This document shows positions 44,324 to 56,021 of a stretch of DNA of 64,000 bases, piece after piece (position 1 is the stretch's first letter; every line of letters starts with the position of its first letter). The notes under the pieces were generated by a model. That model was not told the origin of the DNA, made no database searches, and was given only the letters and a program-made list of their open reading frames with translations. A program made the position numbers and the translations under genes. Source of the DNA: Ancylobacter novellus (GTDB lineage Bacteria > Pseudomonadota > Alphaproteobacteria > Rhizobiales > Methylopilaceae); assembly GCA_003241695.1 (NCBI GenBank), contig QFPN01000010.1:1-64000 (forward strand), written 5' to 3'.

Positions 44324-45378
44324 GGCGCGGGCTTCCGCAGCGCGAACTCGAACGCGACCCGGTCACCGCCCACCGTCGTCGGTCCGCTGACGATCGCCAT
44401 CCCGGCGCCGTCGAACGCCGCCTTGATCTCCGGAGCCGCGGCCTTCGACGCCACGATGCGCCCCTGCGCGGCCGCCCAAGTGAACTCGGAGACCTCCGCC
44501 GTCTCCGGCAGCGCGTTCGCGACGGCCGCGACGATTTCTGCGAGGCGCGGCTCCGCGGCGCGCTTGGTCAGGACGGTGCGGCGGCGCTCGCCCATCTCGG
44601 CGAGTTTCTGTTCGACGGCGCGTTGCTTCGCCTGCTGGGCGATCTCGGCGCGGATGTCGGCGTCGAGCCGATCGAGCTCGGACGACCACTGAAGATGCAG
44701 CGTCCCGAGCAGCGCGCAGGCGAGCGCGACGGCTGAGGAGAGGAGCGCCAGATCGATTTTCTTTGCCGCTGACGCCCGCTTGGCCGGCTCGCCCAGCTCG
44801 GCGCAGCCTTGCAGGCTCCGGTCGAAAGCGACCAGCCGGATCGGGACGCCGGCGTCACGCGCCGTTTCGAGGAAGGGCTCGAGCGCGTCCCGGAGAACCA
44901 TGCGGATCCGGACGCGGGCCTGCTCGCCGCGTCGCCCGACGACGTCGGCGTGATGGACCAGCATGTCGGCCTCGAACGGCGTCCAGGTCGGAATCCCAAA
45001 ACTCACCGCCTGTCGAAGGTTTTCCAGCGCGGCCTCGGGAACCGTGACCTCCTGCGTCAGCACGAGGTCCGGCGGCGGCGTGAATGCGACCGGCCTCGAT
45101 CGCGCCGCCGCGCGAATGATTTTCAGCGCCGCGCCGTGATCGCCCGGCGCGCCGTTCAACGGCGCTTCCGCGAGGACCTTGGCCGCGAACGGCGTCGGGG
45201 TCAGACGCGCCGTCAGCCCGTCGGTCTCGTCGGCTTCAAGATGAACCGAGCGCCGATCGCCGAGAACGAGCGCGAGCACGGAAGCCGGCAGCGCCATTGC
45301 GAGGCCCTGGCCCCACCAGCGAAAGCCCCGGCGGAGCGCGTCTCCCGCGGCGTTCAAGCCGGCGACGGCGGCGCTCAT
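44320..45378 (-). CDS. gspL: Type II secretion protein GspL
   Basis: The 352-aa protein has an actin-like cytoplasmic region (LVLGDRRSVHLEADETDG, AVSFGIPTWTPFEADMLVHH), one membrane segment (ALLSSAVALACALLGTLHL) and a periplasmic PilN/GspL-like domain (EVSEFTWAAAQGRIVASK). It recruits the GspE ATPase to the inner-membrane platform. Confidence 0.8.
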   Translation of the reverse strand: MSAAVAGLNAAGDALRRGFRWWGQGLAMALPASVLALVLGDRRSVHLEADETDGLTARLTPTPFAAKVLAEAPLNGAPGDHGAALKIIRAAARSRPVAFTPPPDLVLTQEVTVPEAALENLRQAVSFGIPTWTPFEADMLVHHADVVGRRGEQARVRIRMVLRDALEPFLETARDAGVPIRLVAFDRSLQGCAELGEPAKRASAAKKIDLALLSSAVALACALLGTLHLQWSSELDRLDADIRAEIAQQAKQRAVEQKLAEMGERRRTVLTKRAAEPRLAEIVAAVANALPETAEVSEFTWAAAQGRIVASKAAAPEIKAAFDGAGMAIVSGPTTVGGDRVAFEFALRKPAP

Positions 45379-45854
45379 TGGAAAGGATCCTTGTCGATCC
45401 GGCCGGTCAGCCAGCCGACGCGCCGGACGGAGCGGAACGCGCCGCTGCGGAGTTCGATCACGCCGCCGGTGCTGGACCCGTCGCTCAGGAAAGCGATCGA
45501 GGGCGCGCGGGGATTGTCCCCAAACGCGCCGCCGACGATCGACAGCTCGACGCCTGCGGGCAGCCGGTAGACGATCTTCTGCGAGGGCAGCTCCAGAGCG
45601 CGGCTGTCGGGATCGAACCGGATCGTCGCCGCGCCCGCGCCGCCCAGCGCCTCCGTCCTCGCCTTGATCAGCATCGCGTCGAGCCGGGCGGTCGCCTGCC
45701 GCAGTTCCAGGCGCTGCTGGAAGCCCGGCGCGGCGTAGCCGACACTGAGCGTCGCGAGCGACAGGATCGCGAGCGCGATCAGCATCTCGAGCAGCGTGAA
45801 GCCGCCCCGGCCGGCGACCGTCCGTTCAGCGATCGTCCGCGGCGCTAACGTCAC
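45375..45854 (-). CDS. gspH: Type II secretion minor pseudopilin GspH
   Basis: The 159-aa prepilin starts at GTG 45854, with an 18-aa leader ending GRGG before FTLLEMLIALAILSLATLS, the prepilin peptidase site and hydrophobic helix. The rest has the beta-rich minor pseudopilin pattern. It overlaps the gspG 3' end by 29 bp. An upstream reading to 45935 exists in frame but lies inside gspG. Confidence 0.82.
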   Translation of the reverse strand: MTLAPRTIAERTVAGRGGFTLLEMLIALAILSLATLSVGYAAPGFQQRLELRQATARLDAMLIKARTEALGGAGAATIRFDPDSRALELPSQKIVYRLPAGVELSIVGGAFGDNPRAPSIAFLSDGSSTGGVIELRSGAFRSVRRVGWLTGRIDKDPFQ

Positions 45855-46419
45855 GATCGTCCCCCTCGCCGCCCGGACGTCCGTCGGCCCCGAGGCTGAC
45901 GAGGTCGTATTCGGCCGTTTCCCCCGGCGAGGCATAGCGATACGGCCGCCCCCACGGATCGTTCAGCGCCTTCTTCTTGCGCAGGTAAGGCCCCGCCCAG
46001 CGGTCGGCGCCTTCGGGCGCGACGAGGAGCGCGTTCAGCCCTTCCTCGGTCGTCGGCACGCGGCCGACGTCGATGCGGTAGAGGTCGAGCGCCGTGCCGA
46101 GCTCCTGCACCTGAAGCTTCGCCGTGTCGGCCTTGGCGCGGCCGAGATAGCCCATCAGCTGCACGCTCCCGAGCGTCGCCAGCAGGCCGATGATGACCAT
46201 CACCACCAGCACCTCGAGCAGCGTCATGCCGCTGCGGTCGGCGAGGCGCGAGAGCCGTTCCGCACGGCTTCGTCCCGCTTCGCCGTCCCCGCCGTCATGT
46301 CCGCCGAAGGCGGGCATCCACGACCTGATCGTGGGGCGCGGCGGGAACCGAAGTCGTGGATGCCCAAGACAGGCTCGGGCATGACGGCGGAGCGCTTCGG
46401 ATCGCGTGGGCCTGGTCAT
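45826..46419 (-). CDS. gspG: Type II secretion major pseudopilin GspG
   Basis: The mature part starts MTLLEVLVVMVIIGLLATLG and includes DLYRIDVGRVPTTEEGLNAL and NDPWGRPYRY, diagnostic for GspG. The ATG overlaps the gspF stop (ATGA). The leader before the cleavage Gly is 64 aa; residues about 12-43 are encoded by a 96-bp palindromic element at 46292-46387 inserted in frame. The residue after the Gly is Met rather than the usual Phe. Whether the long leader is processed normally is unknown; GTG/ATG starts after the element are alternatives. Confidence 0.85.
   Translation of the reverse strand: MTRPTRSEALRRHARACLGHPRLRFPPRPTIRSWMPAFGGHDGGDGEAGRSRAERLSRLADRSGMTLLEVLVVMVIIGLLATLGSVQLMGYLGRAKADTAKLQVQELGTALDLYRIDVGRVPTTEEGLNALLVAPEGADRWAGPYLRKKKALNDPWGRPYRYASPGETAEYDLVSLGADGRPGGEGDDRDVSAADDR
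46292..46387. repeat. 96-bp palindromic element inside the gspG leader
   Basis: The outer arms CCGTCATG and CATGACGG, then GGGCATCCACGAC and GTCGTGGATGCCC, form a long imperfect hairpin. Its 96 bp equal 32 codons, so the gspG frame is kept. The sequence resembles intergenic palindromic repeats of Hyphomicrobiales. Confidence 0.75.
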
Positions 46420-47645
46420 TGATAGGCGAGCTCGTTGACGCCGAGGATGGTGGAGAGCATCGCGTAGACGATGACGCCGGCCACGAGCCCGAACCCGACG
46501 GTCAGCATAGGGCCGATCAGCGTCGCGATCGCCTCCATTCGGCGGCGGACGCGGGTTTCGAGCAGGGAGGCGGCGTGGCCGAGCGCTTCTGCGAGTTTTC
46601 CCGTCCGCTCGCCCATGCGCGCCAGAACGAGCGCGTCGTCGGGCAGCGCGCGGCTCGCCGCCAGCGCGTCGCCGAACGCCGTCCCGACCAGGATTTTGGC
46701 GTGCGCCGCCTCGACGTCGCGGTTGAGCGCCCCGTTGCCGATCGAGGGCGCGGCGAGCGGCAGCGCGCGCGGAAGCGCCACCCCCCCGCCGACCAGCGCC
46801 GAGAGCGTGCGCAGGTAACGGCCGGCGTCGGAGGCGCGGGCGAGCTCGCCCGCGATCGGAAGCGTCAGCACCGCGCGGTCCATCAGCCGGCGCGTGGCGG
46901 GAACGCGCGCCGACAGCGCGCCGAGAACGAGCGCCGCGGCGAGCAGGGCGGCGGCGGCGAGCCCGTAATCCCTGAGCGCATGGCTGATCGCGATCACGGC
47001 GCGCGTCATGAGCGGCAGCGTCTCCGATCCGCGCTCCGACACCAGTTCTTCGAGGTTCGGCACCACGACGGTCAGCAGCACCACGATCGCGCCCGTGGCC
47101 GTCACCACGAGGAAGGCCGGATAGAGCAGCGCCCCGCGGATCTTCTCGGAGAAGTCCTGCGCCCCCTCAAGGTCCTTCGCCAACCGCCGCAGCACGGGGC
47201 CGAGCGCGCCCGCGGCCTCGCCCGCCTGCACCAGCGCGACATAGACCGGCGGAAAGCAGCGCGGATGACCTTTAAGGGCCTCGTGGAGCGCCGCGCCGCC
47301 CTTCACCGCCTCGCGGATCGCGGCCGTGACCTTCAACACGCCGGCCGGACGCCGGCCCGCGCTCGACAGCGCCAGCGCCTCGTCGAGCGTGACGCCGGCC
47401 TCCAGCAGCCCGGCCCATTCGAGCGTCAGCGACACGAGCTCGCGCGAGGAGATCGGCTTCGCGAAGGCGACGTCGCGGTTCAGCGTCGCCCACAGCGAGC
47501 GCGACGAGGTCTCGGGGTCGAGCCGCACCACGAACAGGCCGCGCCGCCGAAGCTCCGCCGCCGCCTCCGCGACCGTCGCCGCCTCGAGCGCGCCCTCGCG
47601 CCGGTCGTTGCCGGCGGTCGCCGCAACGAAGCGGAAGCGCGCCAC
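46416..47645 (-). CDS. gspF: Type II secretion inner-membrane protein GspF
   Basis: The 409-aa protein has two T2SSF repeats (SRELVSLTLEWAGLLEAGVT and YLRTLSALVGGGVALPRALP) and three membrane segments, as in GspF, the inner-membrane platform core. It follows gspE by 3 bp and overlaps gspG by 4 bp. Confidence 0.92.
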   Translation of the reverse strand: MARFRFVAATAGNDRREGALEAATVAEAAAELRRRGLFVVRLDPETSSRSLWATLNRDVAFAKPISSRELVSLTLEWAGLLEAGVTLDEALALSSAGRRPAGVLKVTAAIREAVKGGAALHEALKGHPRCFPPVYVALVQAGEAAGALGPVLRRLAKDLEGAQDFSEKIRGALLYPAFLVVTATGAIVVLLTVVVPNLEELVSERGSETLPLMTRAVIAISHALRDYGLAAAALLAAALVLGALSARVPATRRLMDRAVLTLPIAGELARASDAGRYLRTLSALVGGGVALPRALPLAAPSIGNGALNRDVEAAHAKILVGTAFGDALAASRALPDDALVLARMGERTGKLAEALGHAASLLETRVRRRMEAIATLIGPMLTVGFGLVAGVIVYAMLSTILGVNELAYQ

Positions 47646-47648
47646 GGC

Positions 47649-49352
<1,704 letters not shown>

Positions 49353-49360
49353 ATTTCAAA

Positions 49361-49810
49361 CTAAACTGGAATAACGTTCTTATCTATATAATCGAAAAAA
49401 CACTCAGCGAATAATTCGTGATACCCACCATCATCTGGGGCGACATAGAATATTTCGTTTGATATTTGATCACCCTTGGATAGGAAGCCAAAATATCCTC
49501 CGGACTGATCGTCAGATACGATAAGCATTTTTCTACCCTCTACTGTAATATCAGGACGTCTAAGAATATAGAATTCACTTTCTTCTCTGATTGACGAAAT
49601 TATAGACATTCCAAAGTATCCGGCACCAAAATTTTTGGAAAAATGCTTGAATTGTACTGGAAGATTGGAACATAATTTTGATTCTATCTTTATTATGTCT
49701 TCGTCACTCGCCACATTCTCGACCTCCAAAAACCAATCTGGCTTATTGCGCATAACTTGGAGAACACGTTGATCAAAATTGTCAAAATCCATAATTATCG
49801 CCTCAGTCAT
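49361..49810 (-). CDS. SUKH (SMI1/KNR4)-type immunity protein
   Basis: The 149-aa acidic protein starts MTEAIIMDFDNFDQ (ATG 49810) and has a SUKH-like layout: EDIIKIESKLCSNLPVQFKH, FGAGYFGMSIIS, and MLIVSDDQSGGYFGFLSKG. SUKH proteins neutralise diverse polymorphic toxins. Its start overlaps the RHS stop by 8 bp, so the two are coupled, as expected of a toxin-immunity pair. It is far AT-richer than the gsp genes around it, a sign of recent acquisition. Confidence 0.75.
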   Translation of the reverse strand: MTEAIIMDFDNFDQRVLQVMRNKPDWFLEVENVASDEDIIKIESKLCSNLPVQFKHFSKNFGAGYFGMSIISSIREESEFYILRRPDITVEGRKMLIVSDDQSGGYFGFLSKGDQISNEIFYVAPDDGGYHELFAECFFDYIDKNVIPV

Positions 49811-52800
49811 ATATGTTACTAGGAAACCGGCCTCGAGCACCTTCCTCTTGAGCACGGTACCACCAATGAAGTCTTGTGTCTTCACTCCTCATCATGCCAG
49901 TAACGCCCTGGTTCCACTTATTGGGGTGAAGCATTTTGTTTCCAAGATGATCTTTAGCCAACACCTCATGAATAGCCGATCCGGGCATCTGACCGGCGTG
50001 ATGCAAATGAGGACTTCCAAGACCTTTTGGAGAATATCCATAAAGCCCACGGAACATATCATCGTCGCTCCATTTTCCAGGAATTCTAACGGGCGGATTG
50101 TTCACACCATAACCCGATCCGGTAAGCGGGTTTGGAGCGTCCACTTTCTGAGTGAGGGTTTTTATCTGAACAGGAAGCCGTTCCGCAGCCTCCTTTCTTA
50201 ATCCGGCACCTAAGTCTCCTGCCGCCTCCTTTCCGATGGCGCCGGCCGCACTCCGTCCAGCCGCGCCCAGTCCGCTGGCGAACGCGCCTATGCTGCGAAC
50301 GCCTGCGCTGACGAGATATCGTCCGCCTGGGATGCGTACGTAGTTGCTTCCAAACCCTATCGCGAACGCTTCAACAAGTGCGCCTGTGGTAACGGGCTCT
50401 TCCGCGAATGCGATCGTGGTTGCGACTTCCAGCCCGCCACCGATCAGCCCTGGAAGCAGAGCCGCAACAATGCCGTAATGCCCATTCGGATCGCTCTTAT
50501 TGATCGGATCGTTGTCGGCGTAGGCGTATCTGTTTGTGCCGACCCCCTCCTTGAGCGGATCCCAGGTGTCGGCGGAAATGAACCGCCCGATTTCCGGGTC
50601 GTAGTAACGGGCGTTGAGGTAGAGCAGCCCCGTCTCCGGATCGTCGCGCTCGCCGACATAGCCCTTGCTTTCGACGGTCGTGGCCGCGCCCGACAGCGTG
50701 CGGTTGCGCTCGCCGTAAGGCGTGAAGCTCGAGCGCTCCTCGACCGAGCCGCCGTCGCGGGTGACGAGGCGCACCGAGGAGAGATGGTCGCGATGCAGAA
50801 ACAGCGCCTTCGACGCCGCGGCCCCGATCGTCACCTTCTTGGCGTCGGCGTGGACGTTCTTCGTCCAGGCCGTCTCCGTGCTCCAGGCGCCGCTTGAGCA
50901 GACGGGCTTTGCGACCAGCTCGACGTCGAGGAAGGTCAGCGTTTTGGTCGGGTCCGGCGCGCCGGCGCAGTTCTGGTTGGCGGCCGTGGGCGAGGTCTTC
51001 CATGCCCGGCCGCCTTCGGGGCCGTAGTCGAAGCTCGTCACCGGCGCGGAGGACCCGGAGCCCATCTTGATCGAGGCCGGCCGGTTCTCGCCGTCCCAGA
51101 CGAATGTGCGGCCTCGCCCGCTCGTCAGATTGCCGTTCGCGTCCCAGTTCAGGTTCTGGCCGTCGATCGACCTCGGCGCATGGGGCGGGAAGGACGAGGA
51201 ATTCGCCGCCGGATAGACATAGGTCGACGCAACCCCGCCCGTCGTCTTGCTCGTCAGGTTGCCGTTCGGCGCATAGGTGAAGCTCTGGCTGCGGGCACCG
51301 TCGTCGAGATTCGTCGCCGTGAGCAGCCGGTCGAGCGCGTCGTAGCCGTAGGTCCAATTCTCGTTCGCCACGCCCCCGGTGACAATCTTGGTGATGCGCC
51401 CCGCGGCGTCGCGGGTGTAGACGCCTCGAAGCCGCGTCGCGCCGCCCACGGTCGTCTCGTAGCGCGTCAGCCAGCCGCGCTGCGGCGAGTACGTGTTCAC
51501 GGTCGTGACGCCGTTGGCGTACTCCGCCTGCGCGACCCGGCCCGACGCGTCGTAGATCATCGCGCCGATGAGGCCCTGGATCGACAGCAGCCTGCCGGCG
51601 GCGTCGTATTTCCACGCCGCCGCGTTGCCGGGGCTCGTCATGTGGCCGACGACTTCGTTGTCGGGATATTTCTTGCCGATCACCCTGCCGCCGGCGTCAT
51701 AGGCCGTGCGGACCTCGTAGACCGTCGAGCCGGCAGGCGTCACCGCGCAGTCCTCGGTGTAACCCGGGGCCCCTTCCTTCGGGAACGGCAGCGTCCATCG
51801 TTCCCGGATCTTGTCGCCGACCTCGTCAAAGTCGGAGCAGACCCGGGCGGTCTCGTTGAACTGCTGCGACAGCTGACCGACGTTCTTGTAGCTGCTGTTG
51901 CTGCGCGCTTCGCTGTAGAAGAATTTGGTCGTCGCCGCTTGAGCGCTGGTCTGGCCGTCGAGCCGGACCTTCTTGGTCCTGACCCGCTGCATCGGCCAGT
52001 AGCTGAACGTCGTCGTGGTCAGGCGCGCGTCTGTCTGCGACGTCAGCCTGCCGGCGGCGTCATAGACGTAGGTCCAGGTGTTGAGGTCGGGATCCTTGGC
52101 CTCCGTCCGGCGCCCCAGCATGTCGTAGACATTGGTCCAGATCGAGCCGCCCGGATCGGTGATCTTCGTCACCCGGTCGAGCCCGTCATAGACGACGGTC
52201 GTGTTGACCGCCGCGCCGTCGAGCACGCGCTGCGTCCGCAGCGTGTTGCCATGGGCGTCGGACATGACCCGGGTGACGCTGCCTTCGGGAGCGGTGGTCT
52301 CGACGTTCGAGAAGAAGGAAGAGCCCGGCGCGAGATAATGCGTCTCAGTCACCTCGCCGTCCGGCTCGGTCACCTTCACGACGCGGTCGGCGGCGTCGTA
52401 TCTCGTCTGCGTCGCGTAAGTCGCGTCTCCGTTGAAATAAGGCGCGGTCTGCTCGACCTTGTTGCCGCGCGCGTCATAGACCGTGTCGACATGGACCGCC
52501 GCGGAGATGTCCCGCTTGCGCTCCCGCCAGGTGCGGCCGAGCCCATCGAAGAAGCTGTCGGTCCAGAGGTCGTTGCTGACGCCGCTCGGCGACGGCGTGC
52601 TGGTCCGCACCGCCTGCGTGTTCGGATTGCCGAAGTTGTTGTACGACCACTTGGTGTAGTCGCCGCCGGGCTTCGTGACTTGCGCCTTTCGGCACAGCGC
52701 GTCGTAGGTCCAGGTCGAGACCCCGCCGTTGACGTCGATCTCGGTCGCCGGTTTGCGGCACACCCCGTTCCAGGTGGCTTCGGCGACTTCGCCTGCCGCG

Positions 52801-55800
52801 TTCGTGGTCTTCACCACGAACAGCCTGAACGTCGCGTCGTACTCGTAGGACGTCTGCTCGAGAGCGGGGTCGATCTCGGCCAGCTTGTTGCCGAAACCGT
52901 CGTAGCTGAAGCTTGTGGACGCTAGGGATCCCGGCGCTATGCGCTTGTCGACCTTGGTCGCAAGTCCCTTGAGCGGGGGAGTCTGATTGGACTGGCCGTC
53001 ATAGGAGGTCAACGTTTCGGACAGCAGCGTCCCATTGGCGTCAACGCCATCAAACACCCGAACGCGGGACGGCCTGTCGACGATGTAAGCGGTGGCGTTG
53101 GCGTCGTAGCGCGTGCGGGTGAAGCGCTCGTCGCCCGTGACGTTCGTCGCGCCACGGTTGAGTTCGTCAACGACATTGCCATAGGCGTCGTGAGTGCGTT
53201 CGACGCGCTTCGTTCGCGTCGTCGAGCCGTAGACGAAGCTCTCCTCGCTCGCCGTATGAAGAGCCCTGAACGGCGTCGCATTCGTCCGGACGGCGTATTC
53301 CTCCGCCGTGGACTTGAGCACCGTCGCGCCGCTGCGGAGTTGCGTGGCCTCGACCGCGCCCGCCGAAGCGACGTCCTGGCGGAACGTGTACTCGACCGTC
53401 GGGCAGATGGTTTCGCCCACCGAACAGGGCAGCGTCGCGACGACGGTTCGGAAGCCGAGGAAGCGGCGCTCTTCATAGGAGAATCGCGCTCCCGAATAGC
53501 TGAACGTCGTGGCGCCGACGGGATCGGCGGAACGTCCCGACTCCTTCGAAATCGAGGCTACCGTCTGGATTACCGCAGGGGACTTGTCGTCCGGGAAGTT
53601 CGAGGACGGCGTGTACGCGATCGTCGTCTTAGCGCCATAGGAGCCCTTCTCCTCGATCAGGAGGTCGGGAACCGTGGCGGCGGAGCGCGCGGGGCGGCTT
53701 TTCTGAGGCTTGCCACGGAGGAGGTCCGTGACGCCGTCGCGGTCGTAATCGACCGCGCCTCCCATGAAGCCCTCGCCGATCTCGACAAGTTCCGCCGTCT
53801 CGCCGCGAGACAGCGCAATGCACCCTTCAGGATCATTCGTGACGGTCGAATCCGAGCGAAACGCGACGTCCTCGCGACCGTCGCCATTGAAGTCGCCCGT
53901 ATAAATCTCCTTGACTTCGCCGGCGCATTTTCCAACCGATGGAAGCCAGTTTTGGATCTTGGCTTCGAAGCCCCGCCCATTGCTGACGTAGGCGGTCATC
54001 TGCTCCGGGACGCCGCCCTGTCGCCCGTCGAGCTGGATCAGATCCGCAAGACCGTCGCCGTTGATGTCGGCGGTGACGATCTTTCTGCGATCGTTGAAGG
54101 GAAAAGGCCCGGCCCATCGGGTGTTGACGGGAAAATTTCCAGCCTTGTTCAGCGCGACATAGACATGGGTGCCGTCGCCATTTCGGGACGCGATGAGAAC
54201 GTCGGCCAAGCCGTCGCCATTCATATCCGCGCCGGAATGAATGTCCCTGCCGTTCGGCCGGAACGACGTGGCAAAGACGACCGAGCTCCTTTTAAGCTCC
54301 AGTCCGCCCGTCGGCAGCGCCTCGATTCCTAGCGATGCTTTCGCGCGAGCGAATAGCATTTCTTGCCATCCGTCGCGATTTGAGTCGACGAATTGCATGA
54401 AATCGAAGCCGTTGAATATTGTCCCAAACGCCTTTTTGTAAGATCGACCATTTGTATCGAGGTCATATATTTTTACGTTTGACTCAATATCTGGATCATT
54501 TGGCCCATCTGAATCATTTTCAGTTCGACCAAGAATCAGTTCGTCCTTGCCGTCTCCATCGACGTCTTGCGCACCAAGATAGGATATCTTCTTTGGTTTC
54601 TTGCAGTCGTCGACGCCGCCGGACGTAAAGACTCCTGGCGCAGATCCGAATATCGTTGCGGCGTTGCAACCGTCGTCGTCGCCCGCGATTTTGAGCAGGT
54701 CGACTTTCCTGTCACCGTCGAAATCGCCGGTAATCCAAGTTTCCTTGAAGTTCGAATAGACCGGAAACTCTGTGTATGCAGAGGGCTTGACGGACGTCGA
54801 ATATTTGAACGTCGTCGCCGGCAACGAAGCGCCCGAGGTGACCGATCCGATCGCGTTCAGAACGGCGTCGGAACCGAACTGCTGCACGGAGCTCAGAAGC
54901 TTGCGCCCCGTTGCTGCGCTGACCTCGTAGCTCAACTGATACGTCCGGATCCGCCCATCATCGCTCCGGATGTCGATCGACTGCAGCTTGCGTTCGATCA
55001 TCGCCAGACCGCGCCCAGTCGCCTGACTTTCCTTCTGGGCATCGGCAACTGCGTTGAATTCGATCGTGACGCGGTTGTATTTGATCGTCTTTGGATAGCA
55101 GACGGGCAATGTCGTGCAGATGTAATCGTAAACGACCGTATTCCCGTTGGTGTCTTCGACGCTCGCCAACAGCCACCGGTAATGATTTTTGATCAGCGAG
55201 GGCGCGTCGTCTCCGCTCGCCACCGAGCCTTCCCAGGCGGAACGGCTGACCGGTCGATAGACATATTTGGTTCCGTCCTTCGCGGTGACAGTCCAGGTAT
55301 TGTCCGATCCAGAACCACGATTGATCTTGATGAAGCTCTCAATCCGGGTGGTGTAGTCGCCGCCCGACGAGCAGCTGGCGCTCGCCGCCTGGGCTTTTGA
55401 ACAAGGAACGAGTTCGTCGCCTGCGAGCGCGAAGACGTCATCGGTGAGCGCGGGGTCCGTTTCGTCGAACGACGGCGCGCCGTTGATCCGGGCCATTCGG
55501 ACGATGTCCGGAAGTCCCTCGAGCTTCCATCCGGCGCCGACGAAACCGGCGAGCAAACCGCCCGCGCGACCGGCCGAATTCGAATCGTATTCCAGGCTAA
55601 GTTTCGGCTCGATGCCGCGAAAATCGGGGACGTCGATCTTCAGGGACGTCTTGTAGCTCCCCATCGCGTTCGGCGAAGTCGACTTGGCGCGAGCGACACC
55701 CGCTTCTTCCACGACATTGACCGGATCGGCGGCGTCGTAAGCGGACGCTACGTCCGACGAGGAGTTGGTTTCCCCGTTGACCCTTTCGCTTTCTGCGGTG

Positions 55801-56021
55801 GGCGCAGCGCCTTGTTCGGCGCCGGGATGAAGCTGATCGGGCGTCGCCTGAGAAGGCGCGATTTCCGGAATGACCTTTCCGGTCGATGCATCTTGAGCGC
55901 GAACCGGGCTTGAAGCGCCAGGCGCCGTCGCAATGATGATCGAGGCCGACACGACGGTCGCCAGTAAGCGCTTCGCCGAGCGTGCGAGACCGCCCGCCGT
56001 GACCACGACGTCGAAGCCCAT
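49803..56021 (-). CDS. Secreted RHS/SpvB-type polymorphic toxin with LHH nuclease tip
   Basis: The 2072-aa protein starts at ATG 56021 with AGGGGGG upstream. A signal peptide (LLATVVSASIIIATAP) is followed by an SpvB-like domain (MGSYKTSLKIDVPDFRGIEP), FG-GAP/VCBS repeats (TADINGDGLADLIQLDG), a long array of RHS/YD repeats and the RHS core YYDPEIGRFISADTWDP near residues 1804-1820. After the DPNGH boundary (about 1847) a variable 225-aa tip contains PHLHHAGQMPGS and HEVLAKDHLG, matching the LHH (HNH/Endo VII) nuclease family. It lies inside the gsp operon, same strand, so type II export is inferred. Confidence 0.85.
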   Translation of the reverse strand: MGFDVVVTAGGLARSAKRLLATVVSASIIIATAPGASSPVRAQDASTGKVIPEIAPSQATPDQLHPGAEQGAAPTAESERVNGETNSSSDVASAYDAADPVNVVEEAGVARAKSTSPNAMGSYKTSLKIDVPDFRGIEPKLSLEYDSNSAGRAGGLLAGFVGAGWKLEGLPDIVRMARINGAPSFDETDPALTDDVFALAGDELVPCSKAQAASASCSSGGDYTTRIESFIKINRGSGSDNTWTVTAKDGTKYVYRPVSRSAWEGSVASGDDAPSLIKNHYRWLLASVEDTNGNTVVYDYICTTLPVCYPKTIKYNRVTIEFNAVADAQKESQATGRGLAMIERKLQSIDIRSDDGRIRTYQLSYEVSAATGRKLLSSVQQFGSDAVLNAIGSVTSGASLPATTFKYSTSVKPSAYTEFPVYSNFKETWITGDFDGDRKVDLLKIAGDDDGCNAATIFGSAPGVFTSGGVDDCKKPKKISYLGAQDVDGDGKDELILGRTENDSDGPNDPDIESNVKIYDLDTNGRSYKKAFGTIFNGFDFMQFVDSNRDGWQEMLFARAKASLGIEALPTGGLELKRSSVVFATSFRPNGRDIHSGADMNGDGLADVLIASRNGDGTHVYVALNKAGNFPVNTRWAGPFPFNDRRKIVTADINGDGLADLIQLDGRQGGVPEQMTAYVSNGRGFEAKIQNWLPSVGKCAGEVKEIYTGDFNGDGREDVAFRSDSTVTNDPEGCIALSRGETAELVEIGEGFMGGAVDYDRDGVTDLLRGKPQKSRPARSAATVPDLLIEEKGSYGAKTTIAYTPSSNFPDDKSPAVIQTVASISKESGRSADPVGATTFSYSGARFSYEERRFLGFRTVVATLPCSVGETICPTVEYTFRQDVASAGAVEATQLRSGATVLKSTAEEYAVRTNATPFRALHTASEESFVYGSTTRTKRVERTHDAYGNVVDELNRGATNVTGDERFTRTRYDANATAYIVDRPSRVRVFDGVDANGTLLSETLTSYDGQSNQTPPLKGLATKVDKRIAPGSLASTSFSYDGFGNKLAEIDPALEQTSYEYDATFRLFVVKTTNAAGEVAEATWNGVCRKPATEIDVNGGVSTWTYDALCRKAQVTKPGGDYTKWSYNNFGNPNTQAVRTSTPSPSGVSNDLWTDSFFDGLGRTWRERKRDISAAVHVDTVYDARGNKVEQTAPYFNGDATYATQTRYDAADRVVKVTEPDGEVTETHYLAPGSSFFSNVETTAPEGSVTRVMSDAHGNTLRTQRVLDGAAVNTTVVYDGLDRVTKITDPGGSIWTNVYDMLGRRTEAKDPDLNTWTYVYDAAGRLTSQTDARLTTTTFSYWPMQRVRTKKVRLDGQTSAQAATTKFFYSEARSNSSYKNVGQLSQQFNETARVCSDFDEVGDKIRERWTLPFPKEGAPGYTEDCAVTPAGSTVYEVRTAYDAGGRVIGKKYPDNEVVGHMTSPGNAAAWKYDAAGRLLSIQGLIGAMIYDASGRVAQAEYANGVTTVNTYSPQRGWLTRYETTVGGATRLRGVYTRDAAGRITKIVTGGVANENWTYGYDALDRLLTATNLDDGARSQSFTYAPNGNLTSKTTGGVASTYVYPAANSSSFPPHAPRSIDGQNLNWDANGNLTSGRGRTFVWDGENRPASIKMGSGSSAPVTSFDYGPEGGRAWKTSPTAANQNCAGAPDPTKTLTFLDVELVAKPVCSSGAWSTETAWTKNVHADAKKVTIGAAASKALFLHRDHLSSVRLVTRDGGSVEERSSFTPYGERNRTLSGAATTVESKGYVGERDDPETGLLYLNARYYDPEIGRFISADTWDPLKEGVGTNRYAYADNDPINKSDPNGHYGIVAALLPGLIGGGLEVATTIAFAEEPVTTGALVEAFAIGFGSNYVRIPGGRYLVSAGVRSIGAFASGLGAAGRSAAGAIGKEAAGDLGAGLRKEAAERLPVQIKTLTQKVDAPNPLTGSGYGVNNPPVRIPGKWSDDDMFRGLYGYSPKGLGSPHLHHAGQMPGSAIHEVLAKDHLGNKMLHPNKWNQGVTGMMRSEDTRLHWWYRAQEEGARGRFPSNIYD

